Below, piece after piece: positions 9,035 to 17,770 of a stretch of 17,770 nt of DNA. The translations under genes and the position numbers were made by a program. Source of the stretch: Irineochytrium annulatum (taxonomy: Eukaryota; Chytridiomycota; Chytridiomycetes; Chytridiales; Chytridiaceae); contig JADGJL010000574.1 of NCBI GenBank assembly GCA_027600665.1, forward strand, positions 1 through 17,770, given 5' to 3'. The first letter of the stretch is position 1. The number at the start of each line of letters is the position of its first letter. The notes under the pieces are model-generated. The model saw only the letters and a list, made by a program, of their open reading frames with translations. It did not search any database and was not told the origin of the DNA.

Positions 9035-9592
9035 CTGCAAAGGATTTACAGCTTCTCATCTAACTTTTGCATCCCGGTCGCGCTAGTCGGGTAGATTGCA
9101 GGGTGGGTCGGAGTTCTGGTGTTGAAAGGACAAAACATAAGCAAAGGGCAGCCGGGTGAAACGGCATGAACGAGTATCTTAAAAGCGTGGCGTAATAGAC
9201 GGCAGATAGCCAACGAGTGTTCGCCAATCTATAGAGAACCGATACTGATGCCACGACGTGGGTGAGAGGGCATTAAAGCAATTAAGTCCGTTAACCCTTA
9301 TCGGCTACTTTGCGCGCATTCTTCACAGCGGCAGTAAGCTTCCGGCCTTGTTTAGCTGACCGCTGCTGCCCCCGACAAATCGGATGCACCCGCCTGCCGT
9401 TAAGCATTCATCTGGCACCACCTCTCGTCTACCACCCTATGTTCCCTCCCTTCATATCTTCTCCTCCTCCGGGCACCGAGTGATCGACATCTGAATGCCG
9501 GCATCAACGGAGATGTGCAGTGTCATACGTCTGGCGTTTGAACAGATTCAAGCCAGCTTTCGTCAAAAGTGAGGGAGTCTCCCATTCAAGCC
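9035..9592. other. Intergenic region, upstream of the PWWP gene
   Basis: I find no gene. On the minus strand 9035-9060 ends in TTTGCAG, which would suit a 3' splice site for the CEP120-like sequence, but no upstream exon with C2-domain motifs is visible as far as 9560. On the + strand an in-frame TGA at 9539-9541 precedes the PWWP gene start. Confidence 0.4.
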
Positions 9593-10607
9593 ATGCTGGA
9601 GGGCGAATCGCAGCCCGACTTTTCGAACGGCGATACGGTCTGGGCTAAAGTAAAAGGATCGCCGTGGTGGCCTGGACGCGTCAGTTTTATTGTCTTACGT
9701 CAAGTCTCATGGTTTCGCAAGCTTGAAGACGAGTCCACGCTGTCGCAAAGCGTTCTGTCCCAGAAACCAAAGGGGAAAGTAAAGGCTGTTTTGTTCTTTG
9801 GAACGCGTGACTAGTGAGTCTTGCACTCTGCGTGCCAAGTCAGATGAAGTATTTTAGTGGCTGGATTGGGCCGGACATGTTAAAAGCGTACTTGCCGTTC
9901 AAGGAGGCCTTTTCAAAGAAGACGAAGAAGCCCGCTTTTCTTCGAGCGATTCAGGAAGCTGATAATCCCGAACTGCTGCTGAAGCCGGTTGAAGCGCCTA
10001 CGAAGAAGAGACCACCGCCTCCCTTTGAAAAGGATGGGAATACCACTCAAGAATTCCGGAACAAAAAGAAAAAACGCGACGGTGCGCAAGCTGCGGCGGA
10101 TGCTTCGAAGAACTCAGATGTTGAAGATGAGGTGAGAAAATGGTTTCTTTCATCGTTCGAGCAAAGGGCCTCACCTTTACGGTCCGAAGAATGCGACCAC
10201 AAAGACAAAAGAGGAGAGTAAGGATGGCTGACTGTAGCATTGGTCTCACTTCTGGAAGATAGCAGATTGTTCAAGTTGAGAAAGAAGTTGCAAAAGTTTT
10301 TGCAGAAGTGCCAAGAAGACACCTCGGCCCCGGATCTTCCTGCGTTTATTGAAAAAGCGGATAAACATCTTGCGGAGGTGGAGAATTATGAAGGCCTTAA
10401 AGTAGAGGATGTGAAGGTATGCTGCCGAAAAACAATTAACGTGAACTGAGCATAATACAGTCGACAAAAATTGGGAAGGTGATTCGTAAAATATCGACGC
10501 TGTCGATACCGAACGACGAGTTTCAAATTGTACAGCGGTCCGCTAGCTTGATGGAGAAATGGAAGTCCGTATTTATTATCGATGTTGGAGAAAAAGATGA
10601 CGCCTAG
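9593..10607 (+). CDS. PWWP-domain chromatin protein with a TFIIS-N/LEDGF-like domain
   Basis: A probable reader of methylated histone tails that contacts transcription factors through a helical C-terminal domain (family knowledge; HDGF/LEDGF and fungal PWWP proteins). Residues 9-30 read DFSNGDTVWAKVKG then SPWWPGR (23-29). The PWWP barrel continues with GKVKAVLFFGTRDYGWIGPDML. A basic linker (KKKKRDG) follows, then LFKLRKKLQKFLQ, TKIGKVIRKIS and SASLMEKWKS, typical of the TFIIS-N fold. Secure exons: 9593-9679, 9722-9813, 9858 onward, and 10461-10607 after a 44-nt intron (10417-10460). The middle is ambiguous. The simplest model has exon 3 to 10217 and exon 4 at 10266-10416 (278 residues). The alternative removes 10132-10189 and 10218-10237, but needs a 20-nt intron. 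The first intron (9680-9721) is 42 nt, without a stop, so retention would only insert 14 residues. A stop soon after MEKWKS is assumed (TAG 10605). Confidence 0.8.
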
Positions 10608-10865
10608 AAATCGTGTAAAAATTGCAGATTGGATTGATAAGATTATTCGTGGTGAGGTGATATGCGTAAATAAACCATCGTCATGTTTATTGCAGCAATT
10701 GTCCGGGACTACCGTAGCAGAGGGAGTTCAACCCTTTTTTCAAACCCTTTTCCGTTCCATTTATGGAAACCTTGCGGCGGGCGGCCACTGGGTCGCTGAG
10801 CAGCCGACGGCGCCGAAGCCGAAGAAGCCGTCTGCTATCCACGATAGGCCCGCCGCTTGCAATAA

Positions 10866-13150
<2,285 letters not shown>

Positions 13151-13200
13151 TCCAAATGGGTGCCTTCCAAAACCAGGATAGATGGCAAGTATTCGAACTG

Positions 13201-13206
13201 AATAAA
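13201..13206 (+). terminator. Poly(A) signal AATAAA of the Polo-like kinase gene
   Basis: AATAAA lies 50 nt after the TAA stop (13148-13150). It overlaps a perfect 14-bp palindrome, ATAAACGCGTTTAT (13202-13215). About 30 bp further, 13243-13250 and 13260-13267 can form an 8-bp hairpin with a 9-nt loop. Confidence 0.55.
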
Positions 13207-13215
13207 CGCGTTTAT

Positions 13216-13572
13216 CCAAGGCTCACACCCGCGTCTGTGAGTGTTGAGACCGGTTTATCGTCTCGACAGATGCCCATTCTGTGCGGCATCTATTCAGAGT
13301 CCCATCGTTCTTGAGCGGGCTTCAAAATATTAACGAGACTAGCCGAAGGAAGATAATTACCGGGTCTTCACGCGCGTGGGCCTACGAAGGCGCGTGCGAA
13401 GCTGTTTATCCTCCACTCCACGGCGTACCTAGCGCGTTCTCCGAGACCCCAGCTCCTGCCAAATTCCCCGTCAACTCCACATCGCCATCGTGCTCCAACC
13501 GGCAGCCAATCCAACCCACGCAGGCCCAACCCCTTCAACCCACATTCACCGACCCGCCAGCATTGCGTCGGA
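13216..13572. other. Flank between the kinase gene and the mobile-element zone
   Basis: Composition shifts to GC-rich from about 13360. The + strand is open across 13281-13679 and the minus strand across 13368-13583, but both are Pro/Arg/Ser or Gly/Arg-rich products of composition with no recognised motif. This may be the 5' part of a mobile element. Confidence 0.35.
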
Positions 13573-13847
13573 ATGAAACTCACGTCGGTCGCGGTCTTGC
13601 TCGCGGCTCTGAAAGAGGCCGACGAGGATCGCCGTCACCTCATCTTGTTGCTGCTCAGGAAAAGGTTGATGACGCGTAACTGGCACTACCTGATTTCCGT
13701 GTCTCTGAGCCGAGCCGCCGACAGCAGTATCCACGTTCTCCTGCGCGAGCGCGACTATGGTTCTTGTTGGAGGGGATGGACAATCTGGCCTTCATCCGTG
13801 ATCGTCAGAGACTCTGTCCTAGTGTGCCACCATCGACCTGCAACTGA
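13573..13847 (+). pseudogene. Probable N-terminal remnant of a DDE transposase ORF
   Basis: An open frame starts MKLTSVAVLLAALKEADED and runs through a Leu/Arg-rich part (HLILLLLRKRLMTRNWHYL). After a frame change near 13690 it continues PDFRVSEPSRRQQYPRSP and LWFLLEGMDNLAFIRDRQ to TGA at 13845. A Leu/Arg-rich start followed by RRxxYPRSP and a GMDxLAF-type segment resembles the N-terminal part of PIF/Harbinger-like transposases, which would normally precede the segment found at 14611. The assignment is by pattern only. It may belong to the element at 14611-15612, separated from it by about 760 bp of unrelated sequence, or to a second copy. Confidence 0.4.
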
Positions 13848-14334
13848 ACGAGCCGTTGTGCACCGGTAAGATGCTGTATTCTGCCACGCCGAGGGTCGTC
13901 TCCGTTCGGACGTACCTGGTCGCCTCTGGCTGAACCATCTTAGCATCTGGCCAGCACCAGAGCAACGGAGCAACCCCCTGTGCCTTGAGCAGCACATGGC
14001 CGGGCCAAGTCCGTCCCGGTCCGCGGATATAAAGGAACCAGAGCCAGCAGGGTACATGACACTTCGCCCTGTGCTCCAGATGCTCAGGCAGCAGATGGAC
14101 GCGGAGATTCGTCATAGCTGAGCGACTGCGTTTGAATCTTGAATCGCATGCATTCAATTCTTTATAACTGTTCTCGCGCTGGATGTGCTCCAGCAGGTTG
14201 CATTCACTCTGCACGAGTTCCCGACGCTCGGCCTCTCAGCCACTAAGCCTCTCGGCCTCGCAAAGAGTCACAGGTGTACAGGCATTTAGCCCGGCGCGGC
14301 TTGTGCCTAAGTTTGACCACTAGCACCTTCTGGG
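13848..14334. other. Unassigned GC-rich stretch inside the mobile-element zone
   Basis: No recognisable protein on either strand. A 131-codon minus-strand frame (13819-14214) is open but has no motif I know. This separates the putative transposase N-terminal remnant from the transposase core and may be inserted sequence. Confidence 0.35.
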
Positions 14335-14399
14335 ATCACTGATCACTGATTACCATCACTGATGAACATCACTGATCACTGATTAGCATCACTGATCCC
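14335..14399. repeat. Two tandem copies of a 33-bp unit with inverted ends
   Basis: Unit 1 (14335-14367) and unit 2 (14368-14399) share ATCACTGATCACTGATTA, then C or G, then CATCACTGAT. Within each unit ATCACTGAT recurs. The block is bounded by TGGGATCA (14331-14338) and its exact inverse TGATCCCA (14393-14400), so the array could fold back. Two units only, with no spacers, so it is not a CRISPR array. Confidence 0.85.
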
Positions 14400-14416
14400 A
14401 TCGCTTTTTGCGATCT

Positions 14417-14498
14417 GATGGGAGCCTAGTGGCAGCCTCCAGCCAAGTCTAAAACACCTGCCTGCTGGAGGTGGGAGGTTCAGTCCCTCCTTCCCATC
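14417..14498 (+). other. tRNA-like fold (possible tRNA-derived SINE head or tRNA pseudogene)
   Basis: Three helices nest as in a tRNA lacking a good D arm. A 7-bp acceptor-like stem pairs GATGGGA (14417-14423) with TCCCATC (14492-14498). An 8-bp anticodon-like stem pairs CCTCCAGC (14436-14443) with GCTGGAGG (14464-14471) around a 20-nt loop. A 5-bp T arm pairs GGAGG with CCTCC around TTCAGTC (14474-14490). GAGCCTAGTGGC resembles an A box and GGTTCAGTCCC a B box, each with mismatches. The D stem is absent and loop position 58 is not A, so this is not a functional tRNA. Confidence 0.35.
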
Positions 14499-14610
14499 CT
14501 ACCTCGTTGGCTTCCTCCACTCCACGACACTTCACCTTCGGACACGCGTCGGGACTCGCTCAAGCAACCCTCCGAGGACGAACAAGAGCGATAGATCTTA
14601 CGTTTCGACG

Positions 14611-15612
14611 ATGGCGGTCAGCCCGGCTGCATTCGATGAGCTGCTGGCCCGGTTTTCGCCGTTTTACGTGGTCAGGTCGGGCTTGGGGCGCCTGGACGCA
14701 AGAAGGTAGGCGTCATAAATTCTCTTGTCTTCACATCTTAATCATTCTTCTCCTCAGCCTCATCAATAAGGCCTCGGCTCCTGCACTCCTGCTACATTTC
14801 TACGCAGGCCAGGCAGACAACAAGACGTTATGCGAGCTGTTTGCGATGCCGCCATCTACAATGTCGCGCAACCTCAGGAAGGCGGAGGACGCCATGTTGG
14901 AGGCGCTGAGGGGTTGGGAGCCTGCAGCGACTAGATGGCCGTCGTTTGAGCAGCATTGGGAGTGGGCGCAGTGGCTGACCGCGAGGGAACCGCTGGTGGA
15001 GAGGAAGTGGGGGTTTGTGGATGGGAAGAATTTTTGGGTTGAGGAGCCGAGAGACCCGACGATGCAGAACGCGATGTACAACAGATGGTTACACAACTGC
15101 TTCATGACGGGGACCATCCTCTTTGGCGCCGACGGATGCATCGCGTGGGTGAAGCACAATTGCCCGCGTTCTTGGAACGACGCGGAGACGAGCCAGCGCA
15201 TGCAGGAGAGGCTTCTCTACCCTACCATCAGCCTTCAAGACCATGGAGTCGTCGCTGACCCCGCCTTCCCAGCTTCCAACGACCTCTTCAACCGCTTTGT
15301 GACACCGTTGAAGGAAGGCGATCTCGAGCGCTATCCTCTTCGCGAGCAGGGGGCAATCTTGGCTTTGAGCAACGCTATCTGCAGCTTAAGGCAAGCGGCG
15401 GAGTGGGGAATGGGAGCGGTACCCCGTTGTTGGAAGCGAATCAAAAGGCCCTCCCTGTTGAAGCTACTCTACGTCACACTCGTCTTTATAATGTTTTTCA
15501 CCTGTACAACTTTCGTGTTCGGCGTGTTGGGATGAGTCAGATAAGGACGGTCTTTAATTTTCATCATTCTGACGGTTACAAGCGTGGGCGGGACAGACGA
15601 CGGCGAGGTTGA
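14611..15612 (+). mobile_element. DDE (PIF/Harbinger-like, DDE_Tnp_4) transposase, spliced and frameshifted
   Basis: Cut-and-paste transposase of a type found in fungal genomes. A short first coding segment, MAVSPAAFDELLARFSPFY, begins at 14611; its frame is open further upstream. It joins through a 52-nt GT...AG intron (14706-14757) to LINKASAPALLLHFYAGQADNKTLCELF and a helix-turn-helix-like PPSTMSRNLRKAEDAML. The catalytic triad is visible: Asp in WGFVDGKNF, Asp in GVVADPAFP, Glu in QAAEWGMGAV. Also typical are NAMYNRWLHNCF and KHNCPRSWNDAETS. After CWKRI the frame breaks (about 15440-15455). The conserved end LPVEATLRHTRLYNVFHLYN and RVRRVGMSQIRTVF continues in the next frame to TGA at 15610. 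So the core is intact but this copy is probably inactive. I could not find terminal inverted repeats or target duplications. Confidence 0.85.
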
Positions 15613-16108
15613 TATTTGGAGAATGTTCTTATGAGCTACATGTAATATAATTTTATGTGATTTCATGGCTCCAGGCCATATCTTCCATACATGCTATCTG
15701 CATCCCTTCAACTTCTACGCTGATTTGTTAAGTCACTCAGAGGGATGACGAGTCTTCACAAGTCATGTACAAAGTTATGTTTGTAGCGTTTTATTGGCTT
15801 TTGACTGACGGCAAGCCTCCGTCTCTTGTTCGTTCCCTCCCAGCTACTAACGATGGTACTATTAAGGTGAACGCTAACATCAAGAACAAAGAGCAACATA
15901 AAAACAAGTAGAATAGCGCGAGGCCTTGAAAATTACAATGTAAAAGCTAAACAAGTGAAAGTTAGCATGACATACGAAAAACTACATAAGGAACGGGATG
16001 TTAATATAAATATTTATCTAGAACGCTGACAATACAATTACATAAGTTATTAAGAGCGACATAAGACAGTAATGTACAAGGCAACTATAGGGTAATGAGC
16101 CGTATGAG
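15613..16108. other. AT-richer region downstream of the transposase, no gene seen
   Basis: No reading frame with a motif, no RNA fold and no matching terminal inverted repeat were found. It probably includes the 3' part of the DDE element, whose end I cannot place. Confidence 0.4.
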
Positions 16109-16309
16109 CTAGAGCAGAGCGGAGGGGTTGGGACCACTAGGAGGCAAGGAAAGGGGAGCACGCACAGTGTTTGACAAATTTCCGAGAGGAGCAGAGGTAG
16201 TCGCTAAGGCGGCGATGTCAACTGACGTGTTCTTTGAAAACAAACTCAACAACATCATTTGAAAGAGCCTCGCCTGCTCCTTTGACTCACGAGGTGTAAA
16301 TTGTATCAT
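16109..16309 (-). CDS. Hypothetical 66-residue open frame, weak
   Basis: A minus-strand frame from ATG (16309) to a stop at 16109 encodes a peptide starting MIQFTPRESKEQARLFQMML and ending in a Ser/Pro/Leu-rich tail. The amino-acid composition looks protein-like (a possible helix, then a low-complexity tail), but there is no known domain and no splice partner. It could be a fragment of a mobile element or chance. Confidence 0.15.
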   Translation of the reverse strand: MIQFTPRESKEQARLFQMMLLSLFSKNTSVDIAALATTSAPLGNLSNTVRAPLSLPPSGPNPSALL

Positions 16310-16688
16310 TGTAAATGTGTTTTTGTATTTGTACAGAGTCCTAGGAAACGGCTTTTAACCCATTCTCCGCAGGAGAAGGACTCTGGGAAGTGCGACAATA
16401 AGTATGCGCTCGCTAACTTCACACCGTTCCCTGGAATAAGTCCTGGTGGGTCCCCAAGGCCCTCATGAAGGCCCGAGCTGCCGCCGCGCGGCACCTACCC
16501 CCCAGGAGGGCCCGGCTGCTTCTGGACCATGTTTGGTGGCCCAGCAGTAACAAAACGCGCCATCACAACACTATCAAGCCCAGAGGCGCCAAGAACCAAC
16601 AGGAACACGCGTCGGCGCGCCCCCTAGCGGCCAGGCCGTTCAGGAGCATTTTGTTGATTAATTTCCCTGTTTGAACCGTTTGTTAGTC
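16310..16688. other. Unassigned stretch between element fragments
   Basis: A GC-rich piece (about 16440-16640) is embedded in AT-rich sequence. Its + strand frame is Arg/Ala-rich and has no known motif. I see nothing else that can be supported. Confidence 0.35.
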
Positions 16689-16755
16689 AATTTTTTATTG
16701 GTTTTCCTATTTTTTTCTGTTATTTTTTAATTTTAATTTTAATTTTTTTTTTTTT
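16689..16755 (-). repeat. A-rich tail of the minus-strand non-LTR element
   Basis: Read on the minus strand this is a run of A's followed by TTAAAA repeats. It starts about 200 bp downstream of the stop of the reverse-transcriptase-type ORF (16962), where a non-LTR retrotransposon's poly(A)-like 3' end is expected. Confidence 0.5.
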
Positions 16756-16961
16756 AAAACAGCTAAGAACTTCTTATTTTGCAAATTCAATAAAACCAAC
16801 CAACTAATTCGTACTTTAAACAAAAACATCTGCCGGCTGCCGACTGAGGACTTGGCGGGCCACCCCTCTGACCAGAGCGACAGAAATACGTCGGAAAACA
16901 ATAGCAGAGGCAATGTAGGAGGCAAAGTGCTGGTGCGCTGACAACATATGTACAAGGCGGG

Positions 16962-17770
16962 TCAGGAAGGAAGAAGCACGGGAGGCAATGAAACCAAAGC
17001 ATCTAAGGCAAAGGGGATGAAACCATGTTCGCGGTCATGGCATAGTGTAGCGTACTTGACTAGCTTCATCATCTCAGCCGTGGTCGCTGTGTGTCCGACA
17101 GCCGTCGTGAGGGTGACGTCCAAGCGAAGGGGGCTCGAGATGGTGACGTCAAGGCAGGTAGGGAGGCCACCATCCCATGAGGCCATGAGAACGTCAGCTG
17201 GGCGAAGGCCGCTGCCGTGGCCGGATCCGGTGCCGAGGAAGCCGAGGGGAGCGTCCTCCTGAGATTGGATGCCGGTGAGGGTGAGGAGAGAATGCAGGGC
17301 GTGTTGAACATCGGCGTGGCGGGCTGTGATGCCGTTGAGCCTGCCGGAGCGGCATGAGAGGGTGTGGTAGCCGTAGACGTCAAGGGGTTGTTGGCATTGG
17401 GCGCAGGTGAAGCCCGGCGGGAAGAGAGGCATCAGCAGTCGAAGGCGAATGGCGACGCGGAAGGCAGGAGGTGAGAGCGTCTGGCTGAGGCCCCGGCTGG
17501 GAAAGCGTTAAGCCAAGCCGAGGCATGCGGGGAGGAAATCGTTCGGAGGATAAGGCGGTGGTGACGGCTGTCGGGGGTGTCGTGTTGGGTCAGGGAGGCC
17601 TCGATGTGGGCGCGCCGAGCCTTGTAGAGCAGATCTGCCATCGTGCGTTGGGTTGAAAAGGTGGAGGCAGATACAGCTCGGGCAAGGGAGGGCGCGTCGG
17701 GTGCGGGGCCGGTGGTGGTGACGACGTGGGTGAAGGCGTCGAAGAGGGCGGTAAGCGGCACGGAGGGAAG
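16962..17770 (-). mobile_element. C-terminal part of a non-LTR retrotransposon polyprotein (runs off the window)
   Basis: The minus strand shows the region that follows the reverse transcriptase in some non-LTR polyproteins. ASAWLNAFPAG is followed, after a frame change near 17470, by FRVAIRLRLLMPLFPPG and a CCHC zinc knuckle CAQCQQPLDVYGYHTLSC. Next is RHADVQHAL, then RPADVLMASWDGGLPTCLDV, a pattern resembling PD-(D/E)xK-like nuclease domains in such elements, and finally a short AEMMKLVKYATLC tail and stop at 16962. The reverse-transcriptase palm must lie beyond the right edge, so the class cannot be fixed. The frame change suggests an inactive copy; an A-rich tail follows at 16689-16755. 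Confidence 0.7.

Noticed and set aside
9015..9045. T-arm-like GGTTCGAC suggesting a tRNA on the minus strand
   Set aside because: The flanking bases cannot form the T stem or an acceptor stem, and the sequence reads as part of the CEP120-like protein (FDF motif).
10582..10668. Extra coding exon after the PWWP gene (RVKIADWIDKIIRGE)
   Set aside because: It looks protein-like, but joining it to the preceding exon needs an intron of 22-28 nt; the in-frame TAG at 10605 is the simpler end.
13819..14214. 131-codon minus-strand frame
   Set aside because: No recognisable motif, and it lies in GC-rich mobile-element sequence where long chance frames are expected; kept only as unassigned sequence.
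14335..14399. CRISPR-like array
   Set aside because: Only two abutting units with internal repeats, no unique spacers, and a eukaryotic context.
14800..15201. 133-codon minus-strand frame
   Set aside because: Exactly antisense to the catalytic part of the DDE transposase.
14200..16100. Terminal inverted repeats and target duplication of the DDE element
   Set aside because: I looked on both sides and found no matching pair that I could defend; the element's ends remain unplaced.

Overview
The window is nuclear DNA of an intron-rich eukaryote, most likely a fungus that still builds centrioles and flagella (a chytrid or other zoosporic lineage). Two genes drive this inference. One is a spliced LIM + RhoGAP gene with the architecture and signature motifs of fungal Lrg1. 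The other is a broken minus-strand gene whose motifs match CEP120, a centriole protein that yeasts and filamentous Dikarya are not known to have. No species is assigned. Splice sites were inferred by eye from frame continuity and family motifs. Introns are short (mostly 37-60 nt, one of 81 nt), GT...AG, and many carry a TAAC/CTAAC/CTGAC branch-like motif close to the 3' end.

Layout, left to right. 1-808: no gene; a pyrimidine-rich tract with a degenerate tandem repeat and an (ATCT)9 microsatellite. 809-1012 (-): a small two-exon gene for a 53-residue putative secreted peptide, with a decayed copy at 1370-1440 (-). 1587-2735 (-): Ulp1-type SUMO protease, five exons. 3032-5756 (+): Lrg1-type RhoGAP, 11 exons, 767 residues; it shares a ~296 bp divergent promoter region with the protease. 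5839-6974 (-): mitochondrial carrier of the SLC25A29/CRC1 type, seven exons including an 11-nt microexon, convergent with the RhoGAP gene and sharing overlapping 3' signals with it. 7834-9034 (-): GC-rich, multiply frameshifted CEP120-like sequence. 9593-10607 (+): PWWP + TFIIS-N/LEDGF-like chromatin reader. 10866-13150 (+): Polo-like kinase, 11 exons, with complete kinase and polo-box domains.

From about 13.2 kb the window turns into a GC-rich mobile-element zone. It holds an N-terminal remnant (13573-13847), a 33-bp tandem repeat (14335-14399), a tRNA-like fold (14417-14498), a frameshifted DDE (PIF/Harbinger-like) transposase with its own intron (14611-15612), and at the right edge the C-terminal part of a non-LTR reverse-transcriptase polyprotein on the minus strand (16962-17770), followed by an A-rich tail.

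The host genes are housekeeping regulators: SUMO deconjugation, Rho signalling and wall/cytoskeleton control, mitochondrial transport, chromatin reading, mitosis and centriole assembly. They do not form an operon-like system. The most noteworthy items are the CEP120-like sequence with indels at G runs, the small secreted-peptide pair, the microexon, and the nested structures around the DDE element.
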